Assembly (NCBI RefSeq): GCF_932294415.1
Contig: NC_065535.1
Span: forward strand, 82,667,862-82,731,861
Direction of reading: 5' to 3'
DNA: 64,000 bases
DNA from: Quercus robur
Lineage: Eukaryota; Streptophyta; Magnoliopsida; Fagales; Fagaceae
Shown here: one piece after another, positions 35,001-46,809 of the stretch
Position numbering within the stretch: the first letter of the stretch is position 1
How the letters are laid out: each line of letters begins with the position of its first letter
The notes under the pieces: generated by a model
Database searches by the model: none
The model's input: the letters and a program-made list of their open reading frames with translations, nothing else
What the model was told of the DNA's origin: nothing
Made by a program: the position numbers and the translations under genes

Positions 35001-36517
35001 TACTTTTAATATAAGAAACTTCTTTAACCTACTTCATTGGGGCATGAATACGTCTGACCTAATTTGTTTTTACGTTGCATATATATATATATATATACAT
35101 ATATACATAATGAAAAGTGGTTAATATTGGATAGGAAGGGATTTCTTTGTGTATTTAGGTCTATAAATAAATTAAGCTATCGGGTTCAGCTTGAGAAAAA
35201 AAATACTTGTTTATATTTATTTAGCATAAGAGTCAAACTCAATTCTAAGTTTAAGTTTGACCACTAAACAAGCAAGTTCAAATATAATTACGTGTTCATA
35301 AATAAGTTCGTGAGTGTGAGTCGATTTGAGTATATATAATATTATATGTTTACAAGTACAAAGTACAGTTATTATTGAGAATTAACATTGGATTTTGTTG
35401 GCAAGTTTAAAATTAGTTCATAAGATATAAAATTATTACTTGTAAATTATTTATAATATAATTAAGCTAGTTTTTAGTAAAAATTATTAAAAACTTTTAA
35501 CAATATGATGTTGGTGAATCTAATTTCTATATGTTCATAAATAAAAATCATTATATCTAATTATTTCAAATAATATAATTTCAACTATAATTTAGCTATC
35601 AACTATTAGAATAGATTTGTGAAAGGATAAAATAATTTAGTTCTAATATTTATTAAATATGTAGTACGGGAAGAATAAGTTAATCGAGTAACTTGTGAAT
35701 AAGTTTAAGCTTGTTCGACAAGAAAATAAATCAAACTTAAACATATAATTTAGTTTGGTGATGAACTCAAACTTTCTTGTGTTCGAAATAAAAATTAAAA
35801 GAACAATTTTTGAACTTTTAATACGACTCATTCACAACCTTATGTCTATTGTTCTTTCTTGTGAGGTATTAAGAATCCAGATTCAAATTAGTTAATTATA
35901 ATTTTTTTTATAAATGAAAACATTGCTACTTTTATTTATTTATTTAGTTTCCTTTTTTTTTTTCTTTTTCAGGTTTAACAAATTTGCAAAAAGTAGGGCT
36001 AGGCCTATTGTTCTCCATATTAGGAATGACAGCGGCGGCACTTGTAGAAAAGAGAAGATTGTCAGTTGTTAGAGCCAATAGAGGCACCATGACAAGGTCA
36101 ACAACCCTACCAATAAGTGCTTTCTTTTTGCTTCCACAGTTCATCTTGGTTGGTATTGGAGAGGCCTTTATATTGTCTGGAGAAATGGCTTTCTTCACAA
36201 ACAATGCACCCAAAGGAATGAAAGCAATTGCCACTGGTCTCTACCTCACAACCACCTCGTTTGGTATGTATCTGAGTACAATTTTGGTCACCATAATAAG
36301 GAATGTTACTGGACGCAATGGTGGGCACGATTGGCTTTCTCCTAGGATTAATGATGGCAGATTGGATTATTTTTATTGGTTTCTAGCACTATTGAGTTTG
36401 ATCAACTTGGGATTTTATATTGTGTGCGCCATAAGGTTTAGACCAAATTCTACTGAAAATTCTCCAAAGATGAACGGTGCTGTTGTTGATACTCCTCCTA
36501 AAGAAGAAACTGTGTAA
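29090..36517 (+). CDS. NRT1/PTR FAMILY (NPF) transporter, intact second copy
   Basis: Proton-coupled transporter of the plasma or vacuolar membrane; the family carries nitrate, peptides, hormones or other solutes. Five exons with GT/AG borders: 29090-29183, 29625-29842, 30005-30552, 33572-33897, 35973-36517; 1731 nt, 576 residues, a normal length. Seen: ExxER (EICER) at the first membrane helix, GLGTDQFDQ, FNRFYF, VYLQDQVGRSWAYGI, FWTIHTQ, FQIPPASL, YDR and the C-terminal FYW block. Twelve hydrophobic helices are expected. Similarity to the NRT1.1-type clade (NPF6) is my impression: the His of WTIHTQ corresponds to the nitrate-contacting His356, while the Thr360 position is Ala. The substrate is unknown. 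Introns 3 and 4 are swollen by insertions that leave the splice sites intact. An AT-rich 5' flank with a TATA-like tract precedes the ATG. Confidence 0.92.
30862..31912. mobile_element. LTR-like TG...CA element with a 12-bp duplication
   Basis: 1051-bp insertion in intron 3 of the intact NPF gene, absent from the paralogous intron. It starts TGTAAG, ends TTAGCA, and is flanked by TTTCTCATAAGA at 30850-30861 and 31913-31924. The interior resembles the two solo LTRs further right ('gaaggattcaagtac', 'ctagtgtaaattttc', 'gagtttttttcgtctggg'). A T23 run lies at about 31738. It has no coding capacity. Confidence 0.8.
32743..32910. mobile_element. Palindromic MITE, 'acgtctacaacatttt' family
   Basis: Left arm 'gttacgtctacaacattttc' and the inverted right arm 'gaaaatgttgtgaatgtag', with the inner motif 'ttattggtgggtt' and 'aataacaacttatcat'. 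Related copies: about 33310-33510, 59532-59702 and 63813-64000. Lies in NPF intron 3. Confidence 0.78.
33310..33510. mobile_element. Degenerate palindromic MITE shared by both NPF copies
   Basis: Arms 'gtataacattttcacaacaaaacc' and 'tttgttgtgaaagtattatggccatagca'. The paralogous intron has related halves at about 18365-18470 and 20255-20325, so this copy seems to predate the gene duplication. Confidence 0.6.
33935..34976. mobile_element. Solo LTR, 1042 bp, in NPF intron 4
   Basis: Starts TGTAAAGTTG, ends GAACTTTCA. The flanks ATTTT and ATTCT are a duplication with one mismatch. It contains 'actatataagcccac' as a TATA region and a transcribed leader with 'agattaggcttggagggtc'. Clearly the same family as 36808-37915. 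Confidence 0.83.
34977..35972. other. Rest of NPF intron 4
   Basis: AT-rich, with a (TA)n tract near 35078-35105. No open frame of interest. It ends in the polypyrimidine tract and acceptor TTTTTCAG|G of exon 5. Confidence 0.6.
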
Positions 36518-36807
36518 CAGCAGAATCTTTGTTGTGTAGTGGTAAAATTGCAGCACAGGTCTTTCATTTGGGTTCTCATATGAATTATGAATTTTTGCTT
36601 TCCAATTTTCTGTTTGATCTTCAATGGGAAGCAGCCCTTTTCTGCTTTTCGCCTTCCAAGAGGTCTAGGTCTTTTTCATGAAATATTATTCATTAATTTT
36701 CATTATAGTTTAGGGTCAATATCATTCATCTTAATCTGATTTTCAGTTTCAGCAAGTGAAAGTATCACACTATGTTACAAAAATGAGTTAAAATTTGAGA
36801 TTTAAAC

Positions 36808-37915
36808 TGTAAGGTTGAATTTATTCAACCATCTAATTGGCTTTATTCCGTGCTAAATTTGCTTGTAATTCAGCATTTAGTAACCCTGTATTTAGGTGGG
36901 TTTGTTGTAAGGGTAGTGAGTGAGATAGAGTGAAGTTTGCTCAAGAGTGTGTAAGAAAACAGAGACTCGCGGCTGGGACTCGCGGGTGACTCGCGGCTGC
37001 AAGCCGCCAGAAGCAGCACACGTGCCAAGCATGCTGGAAGATGAACAGTCATGCTAGCTGGAGCACTACAGGACAAAACAGGACAACTGGCCATACGATT
37101 AACTCGCGACTGGATCTCGCGACTTAGTCAAGCCGTGAGGTCAAGCCGCGAGCCACCCCTGTTTTGTAAAACCTGACGTTTCACATTCCTCTCCCACTCC
37201 AGTATAAATACCCCTTTTACCCACAATTGAAAGAGAGCTTCCAGAGAGAATTTTGAGAGAGAAACCCTAAAGAAAAACCAGATTGTTTCACCCACAATCT
37301 CTACCTTAGAGTCTCTTCAAATTCCTCAACTCTCTTCCTCTCCATTGTCAAATCCTTGAGAGGCATTATATCAAACCTGGTTCTCACCATCATCATCACT
37401 GTGAGACAGTTGTTTGGATTTCTGGGAAGCAGTTAGGAAGGAACCAATCTTCATTGGTTGATGCTACGGTCTAGTAGCGGAATCCGGGAAGCTAGAAAAG
37501 AAAAAGGTTCGGCGCAACCTCGTTGGAGCAAGAAACTTGGAGGGCTTAGGTGCACTGGGTAGATTAGGCTTGGAGGGTCTATTGCTGTCCTTGTATCCCA
37601 ACTGTATTTTCTAGTGGATTGCTTACCGCTTGGAGGGCGGATAAGAGGTTTTTCGCCGAGGACTTCGGTTTCCTCTTCGATAACATATCACGTGTTGTCT
37701 TTGTGTTTGCATCTTCCTTCCTCTCTATCTTTGCCTTTTTATTATCTGCTGTGGTTTTATTTTGTTATGGCTTAGATAGTCTTTAACCAATTTCGTATTA
37801 TAGCATGTGTTAAGTTTCCGCACACTAGTTGTTTGACATATTGCTTGTATTGGTTAAGTTGTATTTTGGGGGTCTAAACGTTCAAAGGTGTTTTGTACAC
37901 GTTTTTGAACTTTCA
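36808..37915. mobile_element. Solo LTR, 1108 bp, 3' of the NPF gene
   Basis: Starts TGTAAGGTTG, ends GAACTTTCA, and is flanked by a perfect TAAAC duplication (36803-36807 and 37916-37920). A promoter-like 'ccagtataaatacccc' lies at about 37200, followed by an untranslated leader-like region. The paralogous site at about 25678 carries no insertion. Lies about 290 bp after the NPF stop codon. Confidence 0.94.
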
Positions 37916-38350
37916 TAAACCTTGAGAAATTAATGCTAAAAATAGAATTACCTCAGATATGAAAATGTCTATTCGATGGACTGTTAAAATTATATAGCGC
38001 AAGAAACAAACCAAGACAGTGACAAAAAATTTCTATATGTCCAAGCGAAGTAGATATAAAAGTTGAAGACTAAAATATTTCAAAAATCAAAAGATAAGAA
38101 AAATCTATTCTCGGACATCCAAGATCCAACTTCCAATTAACGGTTTTTGTTTGACCCAAAAAAAAAAAAAAAATCTATGCCAGTACATTTACTCTGTTCT
38201 ATTCCATTCCTCTTCTTTTTTTCTTTTTCTTTTTTCTTTTTTTTTTCTTTTTTATTCTTTATACTCATTCCATTTCTTTAAAATTTATTCACTCCATACA
38301 CACTTTCCTACACAATTTCAAAGTTTTCACTGAGGCTGTCATCTCCTCCA

Positions 38351-39480
38351 TGTTAAAGAACATGTTGTAGAGAGGGAAAATTCCCAACCTATCACAAGCT
38401 AATATATCATACTATCAAGTCCACAAAATACAACCAATTACAAAGCGCCACGTACTGCTGCTAGGTTTTGCTATCACCACTCAGAAACCAACAGAAATTT
38501 GCCAAATGTCATTGAAATAGAGGCATAAAATGCATGCAAAAACCAACCACATATTAGCGCGTGTAAGCGATGACATAAGCAATCCAGCACGTGTAAGCGA
38601 AGACATATGCAATCCAACACATGTAAGCGATGACATAAGCAGACCAATCAGGCTATGACATGTGTCACCAATCAAACTCTACCATGTGTCGCTCACCCAC
38701 CCCTAAATTCCTATAAATAGGCATTTCAAGAGACCAAACCATCTAGAGCACAAGCAGCATAAAAGAAGATTTAGAAGTACTGAAACTCTATTGGAATCAA
38801 GCCCTAAAGCCTCCAAGAACTTCAAGAACTTTGACCTCAAATGCAAGGAACATTCAAAGCAGAATCATCTAAACTACCTACCTAGATCTCAAAGGTCACT
38901 GGAATCAAGCTCAAAAGCCTCCAAAAACCTCAACAAACCACAAATCAGCGAAGCTCTACAAATTCAAGCCTCCAAAGCCCCGAAGAACTTCCACCACAAA
39001 CCTTCAAATACGAAGAACATTCGAAGAGGAATCATTCAAATCATATTCCTAGATCTCAAAGTTCACTGGAATCAAGCTCAAAAGCCTCCAGAAATCTCAA
39101 CAAACCACAAATCAGTGAAGCTCTAAGGATTCAAGCCTCTAAAGCCCGGAAGAACTTCCACCACAAACCTTCGAAGACGAAGAACATGAAGAACAAAGGA
39201 TTTCTAACAACCTCAAAGCCAAAGATTCATTGTAATTCTGTTTCAAAGATCTTCAATCCATTCTTCAGTCAAATTGAAGTATATTTGGTATTCGAATCAA
39301 AATCACATTAATTACCACAATTCCAATCAATAAGTCTTAGAAGGAGATCGAATCAAAGGGTCATTCTTTTGTAATCACAGAGAATTGTACCACACATTTA
39401 TCAATATAAATTCGCATTTGTGAAACTATTTTACTTGTTTGACTTTATTTCAAACTCGAAATTTAGTTGTCCACACGTCA
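38351..39480 (+). mobile_element. LTR-like sequence with internal tandem repeats
   Basis: About 1.1 kb with a TATA-like 'ttcctataaataggc' (about 38707), a repetitive transcribed-looking part and an AT-rich polyadenylation-like end ('caatataaattcgcatttgtg'). Two repeats are inside: three 30-bp units (38556-38645) and an imperfect unit of about 175 bp beginning 'tggaatcaagc' at 38794, 38899 and 39068. The exact ends and target duplication were not resolved, so the class is an inference. Confidence 0.6.
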
Positions 39481-40306
39481 TGTATCAAAACTAGGTCAAA
39501 CTCATCCAACTTGCCACCTTCATTTGATGAATCTTTTAATCCCCAAAAAGGTTTCCTTAATTTTGAGTTTGATTGGGGATATACCCATTTGTCAACGGGT
39601 CAGTTCAAACTAAATTGGCTCCTAATGGGTTGATTTTTTTTTTTTTTTTTTTAATGTGTCAAATTTTGGATTTTAATTTTTTAATATCAAATTTGATACC
39701 ACATCACTCAAAATTTGTCAAGTTGTACCTTTGTTAGTTATGTAGGTATTGAGACTAATGGTTGTTAACAGAAGAATCAATTGAACTCCCTTTTGGAACT
39801 TTACGGACTAATAGCACTTATTTCAAATTTGAGAGGCTAATAACGCTTAATAGGCAAACTTGGGAGGGAGGGAGGACACTGGACATTGTTGACTAGGTCC
39901 TTTCGATGGATTAATGATTTCTCCAAAAACACATACAAAATTCAATTTGCTACATCATTTGTCTAATGGCATTGTACGAACAATGTGATTGTCGGTCATC
40001 CAGTGCAATAAGAGGGACCTATCAATTCCCAGAAAGTGCTGCCCCTAAATGTGCAAGTATGTTTAAGTAGAGTGAAAGCATTAGCACGCACAAAAGTAAA
40101 AGGAATCCAGACTTCGGTCGAAACTTAGTAATTTCTAGTTACATGGGTGCAAGTGGACTGGGATTTATTGGTATGTTTAGTCGGGCAACGGCCATTAGAT
40201 CACCTATTTTGAATTATGGACTCACAAGGCCAAAACATATGTGTGGGGTGTGCAAACCATCAACAAGAAAGCAAGAAATTAACCACACACACACACACAC
40301 AAAAAA

Positions 40307-40337
<31 letters not shown>

Positions 40338-41366
40338 TTCATATTAATCTTATGGTGTTCTACCTTTGCATAATCTCGGCCCACGGTGGAAGGCTCTGCA
40401 CTTGAGCCTCCTGGGCAATCTTACCAACTCTTCCTCTTCCTCATCCTCATCCTCTTGATACCCTTCTCCACAAGCCTACTAGATTATCTCAAATTCTGAT
40501 TTTTGGGTATACTTATGAGAGGTGATTGAATTTGGAGAAATTTTTGAGAGGGAGAGAGACTTGATTTTAGTGAAATTGGTTTGATTGAAATTTGAAATTT
40601 TAGGATGTCAGGCTTTTCTTTAAATTCAAATAGTTGCTCACATTGTTCATGTTGGGTTTACACATGTAAGTGAAGTCTCACATTAAATAATGATGAAGAG
40701 AATGTGCGGTTAATATAACATAGTTAAGCTCATACACATTGTGCTTAGGCCTTTTGGGTTAAGTGCTGGTGGTCAAATTGCTTGTTCTTGAAGAACTAGA
40801 GTTTTATGTGCTTGTTTATGTGTTTGTTTTGTGTTTCTGATAGATTAGTTTTGTGAACTTGTTTTCTGTGTTTTTGATAGATTTGAAGGTTTTAAAGTTT
40901 GAAGAAAATTCTTAGGTGCCATGGGAGAAGAATCTTTAACAAATAACAAGAGAGAAGATGAAAAGCAACTTATAAGTTCTGCTTCTGATGAACAAGTAGC
41001 ATGATGGAAAATAATGATTGAAATGACACACAATGTAACAAAGAAATAATAGGACTTGTTTTTCAAGATTTGGATCCTTGTACAAAGCCTTGCACTGGTC
41101 AGAATTCATTGATACAACTAAGATTTTTCTTTTATTTCCTTTTTTTTAATCTTAATCGTGAATTTCTTTACTTATAAAATTGTAATCACTGTTAACATTA
41201 CAAAGTCCTCTTAATTGAGACAATTTTGAATCCACTTGGAATAAAAATGATAAATTTGTGCAACATACTCTTACACTTTCTTTACCATCACTTTAACCAA
41301 TTCAATCAAAAATCTTGAAAGAAACCAATCATACTGAATGTTTATATATTAGTTGTCAATCAACAT
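39481..41366. other. Gene-free interval
   Basis: No credible coding region. It holds a poly-T run (39627), an (AC)n-(TA)n microsatellite (40286-40330) and AT-rich sequence. A 27-codon frame starting MGEESL at 40921 follows a possible splice acceptor but has no partner. The last 200 bp are probably 3' flank of the eIF3b-like gene. Confidence 0.5.
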
Positions 41367-44300
41367 CTATCCGTCCAGCTTCTCTTCCTTCCTCTCAGGC
41401 TCCTTCAGTGCTGCATTCCGATTTTTATTCATCATACGTCCAATCTCTGTCCACCACTGATCCCAGCCCTCTGGTGCTTTCCAAGTGGAAAGCTGCTCTG
41501 TAGATAATGTGAAAACTTCTTTGTCCTTGTTATCAACGTCATTAAAATGAATAAGGTTATCAAGGTCGTTGTCAAGGTCAATATCAAGTTCGTTCACAAC
41601 CTCTAGCACATCTTGCATTTCTTGGGTACTAGAGGAGGGAGAGGGCCTCGGACGCCACCAAAACTGCAAAGTAACATGAGAACGATGAACAATCTTTAGA
41701 ATTAGAACATTTGCTAGAACTTTAGAAAGGAACTCCTGTTATGCCATTTTATATTGTCTTGCTAGGAGCTTAGGACACATTCACAAAGCAACTGTTCAAA
41801 AAATATAAACAAGTATTGCAGTTTTATTCTCTTTAAACCTCAATAAATTGATTTCTAAAATTATTATAGGGATAATTGGTTTCAATATATAATTTAACAT
41901 CACTTTAATTATAAGAAAGCATTTGGAAATAAAGTTGTGATGAGTAATTATAGAGTCAGTCTCTCTGTGCTAATACTATAAAGCCCTGCACATATTACTT
42001 TCATAAGCTTCAAGCTATGATAATACTAAGGAAGGCTCACATACAGCAAAGAATAGCAACATAGAAAGGATCAAGGTTTAAAAAAACTACACAAATTCTA
42101 AGTCAAACAAATCATCCAGCTATCTCTGACTGTAGGGACCGGAGCAGTACCATGCCTATAACTTTGCTCCTTTTTATAGTAATAAATGCAGGTAGAGCTG
42201 TGCTAACTAAGTTGCAACCTCAACCCCAGCCCTACCACATTCCCTCAAAGATACATTTATCTTAATGATAAAAAAAAAACTGAATAAAGGATGTTAAATA
42301 GCCAGATACAACTGATAACGATCAATCAATGTTAAACCTAAAAAACATTTAAAAAATTATGGTATCAAGAATTTTCATGGACTAAACAATGGAAGAGTTT
42401 AAGTAAACAGATTATATCTGTATCTTGGACTTTTAACTGAAATATGTCTTTTTATATTTTGGTTCCACTCACATGATATCTCTAGCTATACCTGTGTTAA
42501 ATGCCTCCTTGGAATCTGATACAATAGCACCCCAAAGAAGGACCAAATCATGACCCCTTCTTGAAATTCCTCTTGCCTGACATCCAAATCATCAGATAAA
42601 GTCCTGATAGTTGCAACATACCTGCAGAAAGGGTTGACATGATTAGAACAGTCAAATTAATTGTATTTTCATCAATTTTAGCTCACTACCAACCAATAAA
42701 AGTCAATTACAGCAAACAAGAATACGATAAATGAGAAATAACTTACCCCAAATCCGTTAGAAAATAGAGGTGGATAATGTATCCAAGAAAAGAACTATAA
42801 TGGTGGATAGTAAGGATGCCTTAAGTGAGAAATAACTTACTAGATTGCTTACCATTTAATAACAAACAATATAAAATATTGCTATTGAAATATTTATCAC
42901 TTACCTTCCAGTAGGAGACCACTCAATGTTTGTTGCCACAAAACGTTCGATAGCTAAGGTTCCCAGAGCATCAACATCATAAAATATCAAGTCTCCACCA
43001 CAACCCCTCATTGCTGCTAGTAGAATGAAACGCCCAGCAGGTGACCAGTGAAGAGAACCTGCCTGCTCAACTTCCAGAGTTACAAGCTTTGAGAATTGGA
43101 ATCTGTTCTGAGCTTTTATAACCGAGTAAAAACTCACATTCTGCCTTTGATCTAAAGCATGGATGACTGCAAATCTTTGGCCATTTGGCTCCCAAGAAAA
43201 TGCAATAATCATGTCATTCTCATTCTCAAGTTCAAAGTCCTCAACAGGGATACCTGGATCTTTGATACCAAAGATCACAAAACGTTGATAAGTAGTACTC
43301 CTTGTTCCATTGAACTGGTTGAACAGAACAGCAAGATATTCCCCATTGCTTTGCCAGAACATTTTGCAATCTCTAACACCATTGAGATTCTTCTTCTTTA
43401 ATTCCTCTTTATTGGGAACATGTATCAGACTGACCTAAAATAGAAAGGGAAATAAAACATTATATGGTTTTTGTGTGTATAGAATTTAGTGAGGCATTAT
43501 TTTAAGCTTCCCAAAAATATGATTTTTTGAGGGATTGGGATTCTCCATGACTGAATGCATCTAGAGAAGTTGGGGGAGGGTTTTTGATATCCATAAGAAA
43601 GGTACATACTTACCCTGGCAGGCTGCATCTCATCAGCATCTGTAGGAACAAATAGAGCTATTACAGGATCGGTAGGTGACCAACAGAAATCCATAACATT
43701 TTCAGCCTTTAAGGTTTCATTGTCAATGAGACCAAAGGTATTGGTTTCATATATGTATATTGCATTTTTTCCGATTCTGGCAAAGTACTTGTCATCATTT
43801 CTGCCACTCCATCTACAAGAACAGCAACACAATTCATGAAAAAAAAAAAAAAAAAAAAAAAAATCTAGCCAACAATGCTTAAGAAGGTTATTTTTTCTTA
43901 ACATAAATTTAACTAAATTTATACCTAAAAATAGGCCAGGCTACTTGAGATATGCCTGCAATTCCCCCAGTCGCATGCTCACCCTGACTTCTTCCGATAA
44001 CCATCTTTACTTCTCCACTTTTTACATCAAAAATTTTAAGCACAGCCCCCTAATAATGAGTTAACATTAGAACTGGCTTATTCATGCTACTAACATACAA
44101 CCAAAATAATAAGAGAATAAAGAAACTCACTTTTCTATCATGCTCGCTGTAGCTGACCAAATATTTCTCCCCAACTGAGAAATTAATTAGCTTAATCTGC
44201 AATTACTTGATTAATGCCAAATCATTACAAAAGGTAAGTAAAAAGTTAAAGAAAAAAATATGAAATTGAGCCCAAGAAGAAAACCATGTTGTGATCACAA

Positions 44301-46220
44301 AACATTAAGGGTTTAAAAAAAGTTGCGCCTCCCCAGATGACAGAACCCGTCTTGAGAGTGGTGGCCAAGTAAGTCCCAGAAGGGGACCACATAGCAGATT
44401 CTAGAAAAATCTGCAATGCAAAGGAAAATTTTGATCATTCTTTAACCATTAGAAAGATTTTTATGTTTCCATTTCCTTTCAAGAGCAAATTTAACTGGAA
44501 TAACAAGGAAATGGATCCAAGGAATAAAATTACTAAAATTAATAAAAATTATTAGACATTCTGGTTCCAATAGATATTTGAGTTGCTTTTCACCATAAGT
44601 CTGCAAATAACAAGGTTCTTTTCTCATGTTCCTTCTCTTACAGTTATTTCTTGTTTAACTATGTATTTATTTATATTTAAAGTGGAAGAGAACCAGTCAG
44701 GATAAAGTAATCAATCCCCATGCCTTTTCCCCTAGTTTGCATCACAAAGTTTGAACTGTAATTTGAAGATCAAGTATGAGGGTGGGGATGGTGAAGAGAA
44801 TGGGTATGGCAAGGCATACATACTAGTTTTCCCCAAGAAAATGCCTTTACTTTTAGAAACTTCCTTAATGTCTAATAAATCTAATCATCATAATGCATCA
44901 AAGGTTTACTACTAAAAACAATATATGTATGTATGACAAACAAACAGAGAGGATGTAGATCAATAGCTAGAGTTTGAAACTTGCAAGCAAGAGCAATTGG
45001 GAGGTGAGAGGTTTCTCCCTTAGATTATGTATAAAACTTACTGTACGATGATCAAAAAGCTCAGGCTTCAAATGTCCTGCACCAATATTCCAATAAATCT
45101 CAAGGTCCACAGAACATTGAATGAGAAACTGATCTCGAGCTCTTTTGTCAGTAAGCCAATGTTGAAGATGCACCTATGCGATACATGCATGTAAAGAACC
45201 ACATAAAGCATCATTTTGTGTGTCAATTTGTATATAAGAAAGATACAGGAAGTACGTAATTATGAAGGGGAAAGGACTAGCCTATACCATCACAATTAGT
45301 CTATCAAGCATAGCATACATGCCAAAATCTATAATTCACATTTTCTCAAATTAATAACGCAAGACATATTAATAGAAAGATGCTTATCAGACTATACAAA
45401 TCAATGACAATCAGTCCATGTTGCATAAAAATCCCTTGTCTCTAAAACTCTGTATGAGCAAACGCATACACCAAGCTCCAAAACTACATATTTCTGATAG
45501 GAATAAGTACTTATAAATTATCTTGTGCATTTACATAGAGCATGTACTTTCTTTTGGGTATAAAAGATTATGCTCATTGAGCTCATGATCATACATCACT
45601 ATCCAAACAACGAAGAAGTACTTTTAATTTGTCTCATGCATATACATGGGGTGTACATTGTTGGAGTGTAAAAGATTATGCTCATTAAGCGTGACCATAA
45701 TCATACATCCATATCCAACAAATAGAAGCAGTCAATGAATGAAAATTTTTAAGCTATCTACATCTAGATTCATATGAAGGAACTTGAATTGGGGTAGTTA
45801 AAATTTGAATAATTTGCATCCTCTTCTTTCATTCTTTTCTTTTCTTTTCTTTTCCCTTCTCTTTAACTATCAGAAGTAATACAATCACCCGGATAACTCT
45901 TATGACTGCTTCACCAATAGCACTAGTAACGTAATTCACAGAAAAAAAGTGAAGAATTGTGAACATAATTCACAGAACAGAACCAATCCAACTTTCAAAT
46001 AAACCATTGAATTGAAGTAAGCACTCACTACCATGAGTATTATCATATAGGACAAGATATGCTTGGTACACTATCATCACCATGTGGTGAGTGATATAAT
46101 TTATCAATTTCAATGGGTGTGGTGACTTATGTTGTAAAAATTGGAAGGCAAAAAATATAAAAGTATAGGGAAGAAAATTACCCCAAAAGAGGATGAACCA
46201 GAGCCAGCAACAACTTCCAT
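41367..46220 (-). CDS. eIF3b-like protein without the N-terminal RRM, nine exons, intact
   Basis: Paralogue of translation initiation factor 3 subunit b, the WD-propeller scaffold of eIF3 in the cytosol. Exons: 46182-46220, 45042-45173, 44285-44410, 44131-44196, 43925-44049, 43614-43812, 42905-43434, 42492-42621, 41367-41663. All have GT/AG borders and matching phases; 1644 nt, 547 residues, against about 710 for plant eIF3b. Seen: HWLTDKRARDQFLI, MWSPSGTYLAT, INFSVGEKYLVSY, DDKYFARIGKNAIYIYETNTF, NVMDFCWSPTDPVIALFVP, MFWQSNGEYLAV, IIAFSWEPNGQRFAVIH, HWSPAGRFILLA, NIEWSPTGRYVAT and FWWRPRPS. The RRM that normally precedes HWLTD is replaced by a 13-residue exon (MEVVAGSGSSSFG), and a TATA box lies just upstream. 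The C-terminal helix region is short and diverged. Open frame and splice sites suggest it is expressed, possibly with a changed role; a young pseudogene cannot be excluded. Confidence 0.87.
45174..46181 (-). other. Intron 1 of the eIF3b-like gene
   Basis: 1008 bp. It contains an imperfect tandem duplication of about 110 bp (45505-45612 and 45613-45730, sharing 'aaaagattatgctcatt'). No RRM-coding sequence is visible in it. Confidence 0.75.
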
Positions 46221-46285
46221 GGTAATCCTGTATTACTCTGCCGAAAAAGAATACACACTTTATATTTACGTGTGCGTTAGGCGGG

Positions 46286-46298
46286 ACACTATATATAC
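46286..46298 (-). promoter_or_regulatory. TATA box of the eIF3b-like gene
   Basis: TGTATATATAGTG on the minus strand, about 70 bp upstream of the ATG at 46220, good spacing for a plant core promoter. The border of the neighbouring MITE (46309) is only about 10 bp further upstream. Confidence 0.6.
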
Positions 46299-46308
46299 AC
46301 ACATGTTA

Positions 46309-46809
46309 GTGTGTTTGGATTTATTTATTTATTTTTTTTTTTTTTTTATAGAAAGAAGTTAAGAAACGAAATGAAATTAAGTAATCTTATTTTGATTTTT
46401 AAAATAAATAAAGTGAAAGTAAGTAACATTATTTGAGAGTAACATAAAAGAACATGAATGATATCATTTTACAACAATATTACTATTAGACACCTATTTT
46501 AAAATAAATAGTTGAATATATATAAGTATTTTTGGAGTTTTAGTATAAAAAAAATCATTAAACCTAATTTTATTTACTTCAATTCCTTCCAATTTTAGGG
46601 AGATGAATATTTGGAGTTTTGAGGGAATAAAGAGGAATGAGGTCTTCTTCCTACTCATTCCATTCCCTCTCACTTAAGTTCTCAAACATATAAATGAATT
46701 TTTCATTCCTTTCATTAAAACTCTCAAACAAGGAAAGATAATGAATATTTTAAAATTATTCTTTCCATTTATTTCCATTTTGTTCATTTTCCTCCTCCCA
46801 GACGAGCTG
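46309..46809. mobile_element. MITE next to the eIF3b-like promoter
   Basis: Same family as 27074-27627: shared interior 'acaatattactattagac', 'ttttaaaataaatagttgaata' and 'tcattaaaactctcaaacaa'. Flanked by TTA at 46306-46308 and 46810-46812; the ends GTGTGTTTGG and CAGACGAGCTG are diverged inverted repeats. Confidence 0.8.

Noticed and set aside
38791-39126. 111-codon frame rich in Lys and Asn
   Set aside because: Translation of the roughly 175-bp tandem repeat inside the LTR-like sequence.
40921-41007. 27-codon frame MGEESL... behind a possible acceptor
   Set aside because: No homologous domain, no partner exon and too short to support.
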